A DNA stretch of 33,568 nucleotides from a virus: IMG/VR virus record IMGVR_UViG_3300013014_000081, positions 1 to 33,568 of that record, one strand, 5' to 3'. Below the pieces are notes generated by a model. It had not been told where the DNA came from. It did not search any database and was given only the letters and a program-made list of their open reading frames with translations. Below, piece after piece: positions 14,348-19,706 of this stretch; position 1 is the stretch's first letter; each line of letters begins with the position of its first letter. A program made the position numbers and the translations under genes.

Positions 14348-15023
14348 TGAAGTTCCTTTCGTCACCAAAGATGGCCCTGGCTGCGCCCATGTTCTTGTCT
14401 TGCTGTGATAACAGAGACTGCATCCATTCGGCCTTAAAGCCCGTCCAGCCCCGTTCACAGCACGTTTCCAGGGCTGTCTGTAGGCTAACCCTCGCTTTGT
14501 CTGCTTCGCGTTGTATGCCGTCTATGGCTGTTTGGGTGACCGCCGCCTTTTTTGCTTTTCTCAATTTCAACCAATCCTGCCAAACCATCACCGTCACGCC
14601 GTCAGGCGGGGCGACTGTATTTGTATTCTTTGGTTTATGGTTATTGGTTATTGGTTTATGGTTATTGGTTGCTATTGGGTTAGCATTAGGGGGGGCAATG
14701 GGGGGGGCATCGGGTGGGGATAGCCACCGTTTAGCCGCCCCACGTTTTCCAGCGTCAACCATCTCGCGGTATTTGCCAATTTCATCATCAGCACGCGCAC
14801 TTACAAAGCCTTTGTCGGTGCTGACAAAAAACTCATTCAGCACACTCAACACTTCTTGTTCATGGTCGCGCATCCCAATTTGACGGGCAATGTCCCGCTG
14901 TTTGATGGGCGATTCGTGTAAGTAATAGTGATCCAAAAGCCGCCGATAAGCAATGTCTTCCAACACCGTCAAGTGGTGGGTATGGCTTTTATAGTCCCCA
15001 ATGTGGAACTGGTAGTAATGCAT
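14328..15023 (-). CDS. DUF1376 (YdaU-like) replication initiation protein
   Basis: A 231-residue protein. The N-terminal HYYQFHIGDYKSHTHHLT and EDIAYRRLLDHYYL blocks are diagnostic of DUF1376, a winged-helix domain of phage replication initiators. A low-complexity Pro/Asn linker follows (residues about 105-140) and then a helical domain with WQDWLKLRKAKKAA. The ATG at 15023 has GGAG six bases upstream; the ATG at 15029 would touch that site. The linker DNA holds two perfect 20-bp tandem repeats and C7 and C8 runs (on the coding strand), as if an origin were embedded in the gene, as in lambda O. It is the second gene of the leftward chain after the Cro-like repressor. Confidence 0.87.
   Translation of the reverse strand: MHYYQFHIGDYKSHTHHLTVLEDIAYRRLLDHYYLHESPIKQRDIARQIGMRDHEQEVLSVLNEFFVSTDKGFVSARADDEIGKYREMVDAGKRGAAKRWLSPPDAPPIAPPNANPIATNNHKPITNNHKPKNTNTVAPPDGVTVMVWQDWLKLRKAKKAAVTQTAIDGIQREADKARVSLQTALETCCERGWTGFKAEWMQSLLSQQDKNMGAARAIFGDERNFNVLKIT
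14630..14670. repeat. Two perfect 20-bp tandem repeats in the initiator gene (candidate origin iterons)
   Basis: TTGGTTTATGGTTATTGGTT occurs at 14630-14649 and again at 14651-14670, a 21-base period, so the reading frame is kept and the protein shows a duplicated NNHKP motif. A degraded third unit follows (TTGCTATTGGG). The stretch is AT-rich and lies in the linker-coding part of the DUF1376 gene. Lambda and P22-type phages carry iterons at the same place in their initiator gene, so this is a candidate replication origin. Confidence 0.6.
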
Positions 15024-15084
15024 GGGCATCTCCGCAAACTCCCAAAAGGAAACTTCGGCAGGAGGGGAGTTCTCTTTTCGACTG

Positions 15085-15096
15085 AGTAGCTACTCT
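15085..15096. promoter_or_regulatory. 12-bp palindrome between the Cro-like gene and the initiator gene
   Basis: GAGTAGCTACTC is a perfect 12-base palindrome with further partly matching flanks (CTGA and TCAG). It lies in the 98-base leader between the repressor stop and the DUF1376 start. It could be a protein site or an RNA hairpin in the leftward transcript, for instance an attenuator or antitermination element. No T-tract follows on either strand, so it is not a simple terminator. Confidence 0.35.
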
Positions 15097-15121
15097 CAGC
15101 CTAGCCGGGTTTCGCAAAATC

Positions 15122-15277
15122 TTACTCCAAAAACCACTCAGGCCGCAAATTTTTAAGCTGCCACAGCCGCGCCTGGGGAACATTTTTCCATTGGCTGATG
15201 GCTGACAAGCTGATGCCCAACAGTTCAGCCAGCGCCTTGCGTGAGGTTGCTTTGTTGATAAGTTCCTGTTTGGTCAT
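15122..15277 (-). CDS. Cro-like repressor (P22 Cro/YdaS type)
   Basis: A 51-residue single-domain helix-turn-helix protein: MTKQELINKATSRKALAE, then LLGISLSAISQWKN as turn and recognition helix, then VPQARLWQLKNLRPEWF. The LGIS-aaxSQWK pattern is that of P22 Cro and YdaS-like antirepressor or toxin-control proteins. It is the first gene of the leftward chain and lies beside three copies of a 14-bp operator. The ATG at 15277 follows only AGG, six bases after a TACAAT box, so the mRNA may be leaderless. There is no CI-type repressor or integrase elsewhere in the genome, so it may act as an early-gene timer rather than as part of a lysogeny switch. Confidence 0.83.
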   Translation of the reverse strand: MTKQELINKATSRKALAELLGISLSAISQWKNVPQARLWQLKNLRPEWFLE

Positions 15278-15283
15278 CCTGCA

Positions 15284-15310
15284 ATTGTAAGCTAACTTAC
15301 TGGCATCAAA
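15284..15310 (-). promoter_or_regulatory. Leftward promoter of the Cro-like gene
   Basis: On the minus strand, TACAAT at 15289-15284 is a good -10 box within the context GCTTACAAT, the same nonamer as at the rightward promoter. A weak -35 (TTTGAT, 15310-15305) lies 15 bases upstream, a short spacing. Transcription would begin about 15277, at the start codon, giving a leaderless message. Operator 1 overlaps the -10 box, so the repressor would block its own gene. The -35 is poor, so confidence is moderate. Confidence 0.5.
15287..15300. promoter_or_regulatory. Operator 1, GTAAG-N4-CTTAC
   Basis: GTAAGCTAACTTAC is an inverted repeat of GTAAG with a 4-base centre. It overlaps the -10 box of the leftward promoter. 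It is the proximal of three related sites between the Cro-like gene and the rightward early genes, so it is the expected autoregulation site. Confidence 0.72.
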
Positions 15311-15340
15311 CATAGGGTTTGCCCTAACGCATTTCGCAAT

Positions 15341-15354
15341 GTAAGTTTGCTTAA
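15341..15354. promoter_or_regulatory. Operator 2, GTAAG-N4-CTTAA
   Basis: GTAAGTTTGCTTAA matches the other operators at 9 of 10 half-site bases. It covers the -35 box (TTGCTT, 15347-15352) of the rightward promoter and lies 19 bases from operator 3, close to two helical turns, so two dimers could bind the same face. Confidence 0.68.
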
Positions 15355-15376
15355 TGTGTGTAAGCTGGCTTACAAT
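15347..15376 (+). promoter_or_regulatory. Rightward early promoter
   Basis: TTGCTT (15347-15352) and TACAAT (15371-15376) with an 18-base spacer make a sigma70-type promoter. Transcription would begin near 15383, giving a 40-base leader before the first rightward gene at 15423. Operators 2 and 3 cover both boxes, so the Cro-like repressor would shut it off. It is the only promoter with a good fit that I see ahead of the rightward genes. Confidence 0.7.
15360..15373. promoter_or_regulatory. Operator 3, GTAAGC-TG-GCTTAC
   Basis: GTAAGCTGGCTTAC has 6-base perfect half-sites around a TG centre and is the most symmetrical of the three operators. It covers the spacer and the first bases of the rightward -10 box. 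It is probably the strongest site, judged only by its symmetry. Confidence 0.72.
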
Positions 15377-15422
15377 CCACTCATGCCGCAACATTCCGTA
15401 GCGGTCTTTTTAGGAAAGTCAA

Positions 15423-15515
15423 ATGACACATCAAACTTGGGACAGCATTATCACAGCGGCAGCTATTGCAATCATTAGCTACACCATTGGCTACTTTGTT
15501 GGGGGTGGTCTGTGA
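15423..15515 (+). CDS. Membrane microprotein, first rightward early gene
   Basis: A 30-residue protein: a short polar start (MTHQTWDSI) and one membrane-spanning segment ITAAAIAIISYTIGYFVGGGL that ends the protein. AGGAAA lies 6 bases before the ATG, and the stop overlaps the next gene's GTG (GTGA), supporting real translation. First genes after an early promoter are often host-takeover or superinfection factors. Function unknown; inner-membrane location inferred. Confidence 0.6.
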   Translation: MTHQTWDSIITAAAIAIISYTIGYFVGGGL

Positions 15516-15706
15516 ACACAACTAAATACACATATGAGGGCGCGGTTTTTGAAATCGCCTACGACGTTATCAAGTGTGATGACCCTAGAAAAAAATGGGT
15601 CAGCATTTGGTCAATTACGCATAACGGTGTTGAGTTCTTTGACATTTTGGGCAAAAATTTGATCAAGCATTTGGAAGAGCAACTTGACAAAACATTGGAG
15701 AACTAA
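15512..15706 (+). CDS. Unknown early protein
   Basis: A 64-residue protein starting with GTG that overlaps the previous stop (GTGA). The composition is mixed, with alternating aromatic and charged residues (YEGAVFEIAYDVIK, KKWVSIWSITHNGVEFFDIL) and a helical C-terminus (IKHLEEQLDKTLEN). It resembles its neighbour at 15707: both show a VE/YE-xx-F/Y-E start and a middle VEFFDIL / LEWIDYL block before a terminal helix, so the two look like a tandem duplication. Function unknown. Confidence 0.7.
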   Translation: MNTTKYTYEGAVFEIAYDVIKCDDPRKKWVSIWSITHNGVEFFDILGKNLIKHLEEQLDKTLEN

Positions 15707-15919
15707 ATGGCAATTGTTAACAATACACACGAAGTTGAGTGGGACAGGATGGGCAACGGCGAATTTGCCAAGCTTCTTGTGGAATACGAATGGAACACCG
15801 AAACCGATTCACTGGTGATCTGTTCTGTTGTTTATGAGGGCTTGGAATGGATCGACTACCTCAACCCAGCAACACGCAATTACTTACGCCAATACATCAA
15901 CGAAAGGCTTGAAAAATGA
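15707..15919 (+). CDS. Unknown early protein, paralogue of its neighbour
   Basis: A 70-residue protein, immediately after the preceding stop, with GGAG upstream. It has strands FAKLLVEYEWNTETDSLVIC and VVYEGLEWIDYLNP, then a short helix LRQYINERLEK. The arrangement (two or three strands, a G(V/L)E(F/W)(F/I)D block, final amphipathic helix) repeats that of the gene at 15512. It probably arose by duplication and divergence. No function can be named. Confidence 0.72.
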   Translation: MAIVNNTHEVEWDRMGNGEFAKLLVEYEWNTETDSLVICSVVYEGLEWIDYLNPATRNYLRQYINERLEK

Positions 15920-16104
15920 ATTCCGCTGAAATTATCAAAGATTGTGAAGACCGTGCCAATGCTTACAGCACCGACCGTTGCGACCGGCTTGCTTACGAAG
16001 TCGGCTGCTTGCGGGCGCAAGTGCGGCATCTTTGCCAGGAAATGGAATTTGCTGTGGAAGAAATCAGCCACATTGAAAAGATGCTGATGGGAGAACGCGC
16101 ATGA
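15916..16104 (+). CDS. Unknown early protein, coiled-coil-like
   Basis: A 62-residue mostly helical protein. It overlaps the upstream stop by 4 nt (ATGA) and the downstream start likewise. The C-terminal half has a heptad-like pattern (LRAQVRHLCQEMEFAVEEISHIEKML). Three cysteines are spread through it without a zinc pattern. Function unknown; small coiled-coil early proteins often bind host factors. Confidence 0.68.
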   Translation: MNSAEIIKDCEDRANAYSTDRCDRLAYEVGCLRAQVRHLCQEMEFAVEEISHIEKMLMGERA

Positions 16105-16337
16105 AATATTTACTATGCCTGGCGTTGGTCGGCTGCGCCAGCGACCCGCCAATGACCCATCAGCAACTGGTGATGGACAAGCAAATCCAATCAATGGGCC
16201 GATCTGAGGTCATTGATGCTGTCAAACAATGTGAGACATCCGGCTTGCGGGCAATCACGGTGTTTGGCAAACGCAAGATCAATGGCTACACCGCCGAAAC
16301 CATTGTTGATGTCACTTGTGGCCCACGATATTACTGA
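16101..16337 (+). CDS. Small lipoprotein
   Basis: A 78-residue protein with a lipoprotein signal: MKYLLCLALVGC, a short basic start, a hydrophobic core and the lipobox LVGC at 9-12. After the cleavage site comes a mature periplasmic part of about 66 residues (ASDPPMTHQQLVMDKQIQSM, then VKQCETSGLRAITVFGKRK). It would be anchored in the inner or outer membrane. Early-expressed phage lipoproteins can act in superinfection exclusion, but that is inference. GGGAG precedes the ATG. Confidence 0.72.
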   Translation: MKYLLCLALVGCASDPPMTHQQLVMDKQIQSMGRSEVIDAVKQCETSGLRAITVFGKRKINGYTAETIVDVTCGPRYY

Positions 16338-16360
16338 TGCAAAAAATTAGGAGCATAAAA

Positions 16361-16513
16361 ATGGACGACCATGTAAAACCTGACCGTGAATTGGAAGAAT
16401 ACGAATGCCCCGAATGCGGGCGAGACTGTGGGCAAAAAGTCAAAGGCGAAGCTGGCATTTGCTGGCACTATTATTGTGAATATTGTGGAATTGATTTTGG
16501 GGGTGACTTATGA
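16361..16513 (+). CDS. Zinc-ribbon microprotein
   Basis: A 50-residue acidic protein with two CxxC knuckles: CPECGRDC and CEYCGIDF, about 21 residues apart. AGGAG lies 8 bases before this ATG, which is preferred over upstream codons in the same frame. The stop overlaps the start of the ERF gene (ATGA). It probably binds zinc and may act with the ERF recombination protein or a transcription complex. No specific family recognised. Confidence 0.72.
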   Translation: MDDHVKPDRELEEYECPECGRDCGQKVKGEAGICWHYYCEYCGIDFGGDL

Positions 16514-17157
16514 AAAACATTTACGCAGCTTTTGTTAAAGCCCAAAGCGGTTTTGCACCAGCCTTAAAAACGTCTACAAACCCGCATTTTCGGTCAAAGT
16601 ACGTTCAACTATCCGGATGCATAGAAGCCGTTGTAGATGCCTTAAACGCCGCAGGAATTGGCCTTATTCAACGTACTAGCGAAGACAGCGCCGGTGTTAC
16701 TGTGGAAACCATATTTGTGCATGAATCGGGCGAAATGATGGAATGCGGAAAGCTGCACGTTCCTGCCAGCAAACAGGACGCGCAGGGCTATGGCTCGGCA
16801 TTGACTTACGCTAGGCGCTACAGCCTTATGGCGGCTTGCGGGATAGCGCCCGAAGATGATGATGGCAATGGGGCAAGTAAGGCGAAAGAAGATGAGGAAA
16901 AAGCAAAAGCAGAAGCTAAAACACCAGCCCCAAGGGTGTTAGCGACCAAGACTGACCTTGTGCCGCCTAATCGCATGGCAGTCGTTGCAGACGTTGCAGC
17001 AGCTATTGATGAGCGCATGAGCGCCAATGACGTAATCGGTGCGTTTGAAGAATATTTGGGCATTACCGATGTGGAAGAAAACACCGCTTTGTGGGCAATG
17101 CTTGATAGCAAAACCCGCAGCAGCATTAAGAAACACGGCCAATCACTAAAAGGGTAA
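16510..17157 (+). CDS. erf: ERF-family single-strand annealing protein
   Basis: A 215-residue protein of the ERF superfamily. The N-terminal domain carries the family blocks IYAAFVKAQSGFAPALKTST, NPHFRSKYVQLSGC and GYGSALTYARRYSLMAACGI, followed by PEDDDGNGA. ERF proteins anneal complementary single strands for phage recombination and genome circularisation. A charged linker (KAKEDEEKAKAEAK) leads to a C-terminal helical region with YLGITDVEENTALWAML that may contact SSB. It is followed at once by a small SSB-like gene, which fits a recombination pair. Confidence 0.92.
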   Translation: MKNIYAAFVKAQSGFAPALKTSTNPHFRSKYVQLSGCIEAVVDALNAAGIGLIQRTSEDSAGVTVETIFVHESGEMMECGKLHVPASKQDAQGYGSALTYARRYSLMAACGIAPEDDDGNGASKAKEDEEKAKAEAKTPAPRVLATKTDLVPPNRMAVVADVAAAIDERMSANDVIGAFEEYLGITDVEENTALWAMLDSKTRSSIKKHGQSLKG

Positions 17158-17159
17158 TC

Positions 17160-17408
17160 ATGTCAAAAACCAAAATGGAAGTCACTTGTATCGTTGGCAG
17201 CTACACCAATGCCGATGGTCAACAAAAGAACCGCTACCAGCGCATTGGGTCAATCATCCAAACGCACAAAGGCGAAATGCTCAAATTGGATGTGATCCCG
17301 TTGAAAGATGGCGGTTGGGACGGTTGGGCATTTTTGAATGAGCCACGCCCACGCGAGGACAAGTATCAAGGTTTGCCAAAGGAGAATGACGATGACATTC
17401 CTTTCTAG
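17160..17408 (+). CDS. SSB-like protein with acidic DDDIPF tail
   Basis: An 82-residue protein 2 bases after the ERF stop, with AAGGG upstream. The body has the strand pattern of a small OB-fold (KMEVTCIVGSYTNADGQQKN, YQRIGSIIQTHKGEMLKLDV). The last residues are ENDDDIPF, the acidic tip that bacterial SSB uses to dock partner proteins. It is shorter than classic SSB, and the OB-fold is inferred by eye. Its place next to ERF supports ssDNA binding during recombination. Confidence 0.72.
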   Translation: MSKTKMEVTCIVGSYTNADGQQKNRYQRIGSIIQTHKGEMLKLDVIPLKDGGWDGWAFLNEPRPREDKYQGLPKENDDDIPF

Positions 17409-17688
17409 AAACACCGATCCGGTGACAAGCCACATGGCTGCAGCGCAAGCCGGTGGCCTGGCTAAAGATCACGCCATCATCATTGTGGATTGTCTACAGC
17501 GGTATGGGCCGCATGGCAAGGACGGCATCATGCTGTTGACCAGGTTGGATAGAAATCAAATCAGCCGCCGGTTGCCCGAATTGGAGCGCGAGGGGCTGAT
17601 TAAGCAAACAGGCCAATTGGTTAAATCGACATCAAACCGAATGGAACGTGAATGGGCATTTCAACCACAACAGAGGTCATTGATATGA
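17392..17688 (+). CDS. Winged-helix protein
   Basis: A 98-residue protein. The ATG at 17392 has GGAG 7 bases upstream and overlaps the SSB-like gene's end by 17 nt. It has RNTDPVTSHMAA, a helix with DHAIIIVDCLQRYGPHGKDG, then a helix-turn-helix LTRLDRNQISRRLPELEREG and the wing LIKQTGQLVKST. This is the pattern of small phage winged-helix proteins that bind DNA. Regulation of early genes or a replication role are both possible; position among recombination genes slightly favours the latter. Confidence 0.78.
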   Translation: MTFLSRNTDPVTSHMAAAQAGGLAKDHAIIIVDCLQRYGPHGKDGIMLLTRLDRNQISRRLPELEREGLIKQTGQLVKSTSNRMEREWAFQPQQRSLI

Positions 17689-17822
17689 GACTGATTGAAA
17701 CCATCTTTGCGTTAATTGGCGTGTGCGCTACCGTTACAGTAGTGTTTTTCTACATTGGTTACACCATCTACAACCCGCCGTGCAATAGCCCGCTGGCAAT
17801 TTTTGCGAGGGTTTGCAAATGA
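17685..17822 (+). CDS. Membrane microprotein
   Basis: A 45-residue protein with a single strong transmembrane helix (FALIGVCATVTVVFFYIGYT) followed by a short tail with two cysteines (NPPCNSPLAIFARVCK). Start and stop overlap the neighbours (ATGA both sides), so it is translated with them. Inner-membrane location is predicted from the hydrophobic stretch. Function unknown. Confidence 0.65.
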   Translation: MRLIETIFALIGVCATVTVVFFYIGYTIYNPPCNSPLAIFARVCK

Positions 17823-17932
17823 ACGACGATGATGATTTCTTTATTGACGCGCTGAAAACCTTGCTTGGGGTTGTTTTTGTGGTGCTAATTGCGGTCACCG
17901 TTGGCCTTGTTGTATGGGAGATGATGGCATGA
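17819..17932 (+). CDS. Membrane microprotein
   Basis: A 37-residue protein with an acidic start (MNDDDDFFIDALK) and one transmembrane helix (LLGVVFVVLIAVTVGLVVW). It overlaps both neighbours by 4 nt. The charge before the helix suggests the N-terminus lies outside the cytoplasm, opposite to a positive-inside protein. Function unknown. It may pair with the 45-residue protein before it. Confidence 0.62.
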   Translation: MNDDDDFFIDALKTLLGVVFVVLIAVTVGLVVWEMMA

Positions 17933-18141
17933 TTCAAGTCATTTTTGTTCCCGTGCTTTTTGTTTGCATGAATGGCAATTGCGAATTTATGCAAGCGCAA
18001 AACTGGTACAAATCCGAACAGCAATGCCGCGCTGCGGTAGACGCACAAAAGGAAAATTTGCAAAAGATGGCGCTTAAAGGCAACAGCATGATTACGTTGC
18101 TTGAGGGCACTTGCATTGTTTTAAAGAATGGAATGTTATGA
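17929..18141 (+). CDS. Small protein with hydrophobic N-terminus
   Basis: A 70-residue protein starting MIQVIFVPVLFVCMNG, a hydrophobic stretch too short for a clear signal peptide but suggestive of export or membrane contact. Four cysteines (CMNGNCEF and CRAA, GTCIV) suggest disulfides in the periplasm. ATG overlaps the previous stop. The overall shape resembles small exported phage proteins. Function unknown. Confidence 0.65.
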   Translation: MIQVIFVPVLFVCMNGNCEFMQAQNWYKSEQQCRAAVDAQKENLQKMALKGNSMITLLEGTCIVLKNGML

Positions 18142-18326
18142 GTGGATTTAATTCAAAGCGCGAGTCGGCTGCGGACAAGTTGCAACAGCCAGCACAGCGT
18201 TTGTGGATTTGGCTATCAGATGCTGACATCAGAGAAGCCATTGAGAGCATTTGCCAATACAGCGGCGATTACGATGAATTTCTATGCAAAAAGATTGAAC
18301 GAAAAATTAAGGAATTAAACACATGA
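18138..18326 (+). CDS. Unknown small early protein
   Basis: A 62-residue hydrophilic, mostly helical protein: SGFNSKRESAADKLQQPAQR, WIWLSDADIREAIESICQYS, and a basic end KKIERKIKELNT. The ATG at 18138 overlaps the previous stop (ATGA), and the stop overlaps the next start. No known motif can be named. Confidence 0.68.
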   Translation: MSGFNSKRESAADKLQQPAQRLWIWLSDADIREAIESICQYSGDYDEFLCKKIERKIKELNT

Positions 18327-18955
18327 GTTACATTGTTGCGGCGTTGCCGCCATTAAAATGTTTTGTGCGGCGTGAGTTTTTGCACAATTTCACTAAAGGC
18401 CATGGCGAACTGGAGCCAGCAATTTGGATCAGCATCAAAGCCTTGCGTGGACAAGTGTTTCGGATTGAATCGCTGCTGCCCGCATACGGCGCGTTGTACG
18501 ACAAGCTGCCCATCCACGCCTATGTGTGGAAAGAAGACCACGGCGATTTGCCCATTGACTTCTTGCAGCTATGGGATTGCATGGGCTACCGTTTCACGGT
18601 TGTGGAAAAGATTGCCTTGCGTAATTTAGGCGTGAAATTTCTTGGCAAAGACAAGCAATGGCATCACGGCACATATCTTTTCACTGTGGATTTTTGCGCT
18701 GACGGGCAAGACTTGGACACCGGCTTTACTGAACAGGCAGAAGAACACAAATCGTTTAATTTCATGCGCCTTGAAAACGGGCAATTTGCTTGTCAGCCAA
18801 ACAACCGGTGTCTGTGGTATGACCAAAGCCTTGTGCCCACAGAAACAAAGTTTCCTGACTTCCAAGCCGCACAGACTTTTTGGACGGTCGATGGAACACG
18901 CAAGTGGTCAGCAGGCGACGATTGGTTTTACGACATCAAAGAAAAAACAAATTAA
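18323..18955 (+). CDS. Conserved phage protein of unknown function
   Basis: A 210-residue soluble protein, last of the rightward genes, with AAGGA before the ATG. Blocks KCFVRREFLHNFTKGHGELE, LPAYGALYDKLPIHAYVW, FLQLWDCMGYRFTV and GTYLFTVDFCADGQ resemble, from memory, a hypothetical protein common in marine and freshwater phages that has no assigned role. It contains no catalytic motif I can name. Its stop overlaps the endolysin stop on the other strand by 4 nt (TTAA). As the terminal early gene it may be dispensable or moron-like. Confidence 0.75.
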   Translation: MSYIVAALPPLKCFVRREFLHNFTKGHGELEPAIWISIKALRGQVFRIESLLPAYGALYDKLPIHAYVWKEDHGDLPIDFLQLWDCMGYRFTVVEKIALRNLGVKFLGKDKQWHHGTYLFTVDFCADGQDLDTGFTEQAEEHKSFNFMRLENGQFACQPNNRCLWYDQSLVPTETKFPDFQAAQTFWTVDGTRKWSAGDDWFYDIKEKTN

Positions 18956-19476
18956 GCCAGCATGGAATCCGCGCTTGATTTAACGTGATCAACTCGGGCC
19001 AGCCAGCCTTTGAGAAACTTCTGCTGGCTCGGGTTGTTGATTGCAAGACCTTTGTAAAAGCCTTGCTTTTGTTCAGCAAAATTAGCAAGTAGCCTTTGCT
19101 TATTAGTGACGGCAACCTTGCCCAATGTGCCGCTGCCAATTACGCCGTCATCCACAGCCCCTACAGCCCGCTGAAGAAACTTTGCGGCGCGGCTGACCCC
19201 TGCATTTACCGCAAAATCAAAAACGGTGTAATCAACCGCTAGAGGCAGATCGTCGCCCTTTACCTTGTCCCAATACATGGCGCGGTAAAACGACTTGACG
19301 GTTTCCTTTGTCAGTGCCTTCATCTCGCCTGGCTTAATTTCACGCCCAAGATATGCGCCCCATGCGCCAATCGTCACTCCAAGATTTGTTTCGCCACCAC
19401 GGTCTGCCGGGTCGTTGACATAGCCGCCTTCAGCCTTAATCACGCGCTCAAACGATGCATCAAAGTTTTCTTTCAT
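18952..19476 (-). CDS. Endolysin, glycoside hydrolase 108-type muramidase
   Basis: A 174-residue endolysin. The N-terminal block SFERVIKAEGGYVNDPADRG with GGETNLGVTIGAW is the active-site region of GH108 N-acetylmuramidases, with the catalytic Glu16 in KAEGGY. The second domain (FAVNAGVSRAAKFLQRAVGA, GVIGSGTLGKV) is the PG_binding_3 type normally joined to it. It cleaves host peptidoglycan at lysis. It has no signal peptide, so it needs the holin-type genes just upstream (transcriptionally). It is the last gene of the leftward transcript and overlaps the convergent gene's stop. Confidence 0.93.
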   Translation of the reverse strand: MKENFDASFERVIKAEGGYVNDPADRGGETNLGVTIGAWGAYLGREIKPGEMKALTKETVKSFYRAMYWDKVKGDDLPLAVDYTVFDFAVNAGVSRAAKFLQRAVGAVDDGVIGSGTLGKVAVTNKQRLLANFAEQKQGFYKGLAINNPSQQKFLKGWLARVDHVKSSADSMLA

Positions 19477-19706
19477 GGTTTTGGCTCCGTATCAGTTTCG
19501 CCGTGAGATAGTTTCACACCAGCCAGCAGGCCGATGAAGCCGCCGACGATGGTTTGAAAAGCAGGGCTTATGAGTTTGAAGATTTCACCGTTATCCACAA
19601 GTGGGTCAAACAGGCCAGCCATCAGCACAGCGACCATGCCGATGATGACCACGCACAGGGTGAAGCTGACCATCAGGGTCACAAAGAACGTCAGCTTGGC
19701 TTTCAT
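19473..19706 (-). CDS. Small membrane protein, candidate holin partner
   Basis: A 77-residue protein with two membrane segments: FFVTLMVSFTLCVVIIGMVA extending to residue 31, and FQTIVGGFIGLLAGVKLS near the C-terminus, then a hydrophilic tail. It overlaps the larger holin-type gene and the endolysin gene (ATGA). Two-helix size and place are typical of a class II holin or antiholin. Which of the two membrane genes makes the hole cannot be decided. Confidence 0.7.
   Translation of the reverse strand: MKAKLTFFVTLMVSFTLCVVIIGMVAVLMAGLFDPLVDNGEIFKLISPAFQTIVGGFIGLLAGVKLSHGETDTEPKP

Noticed and set aside
18990-19050. An inverted GCCAGC / GCTGGC repeat after the convergent junction as a plus-strand terminator
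   Set aside because: It lies inside the endolysin coding region, has a long loop and no T-tract, so a terminator is not supported.
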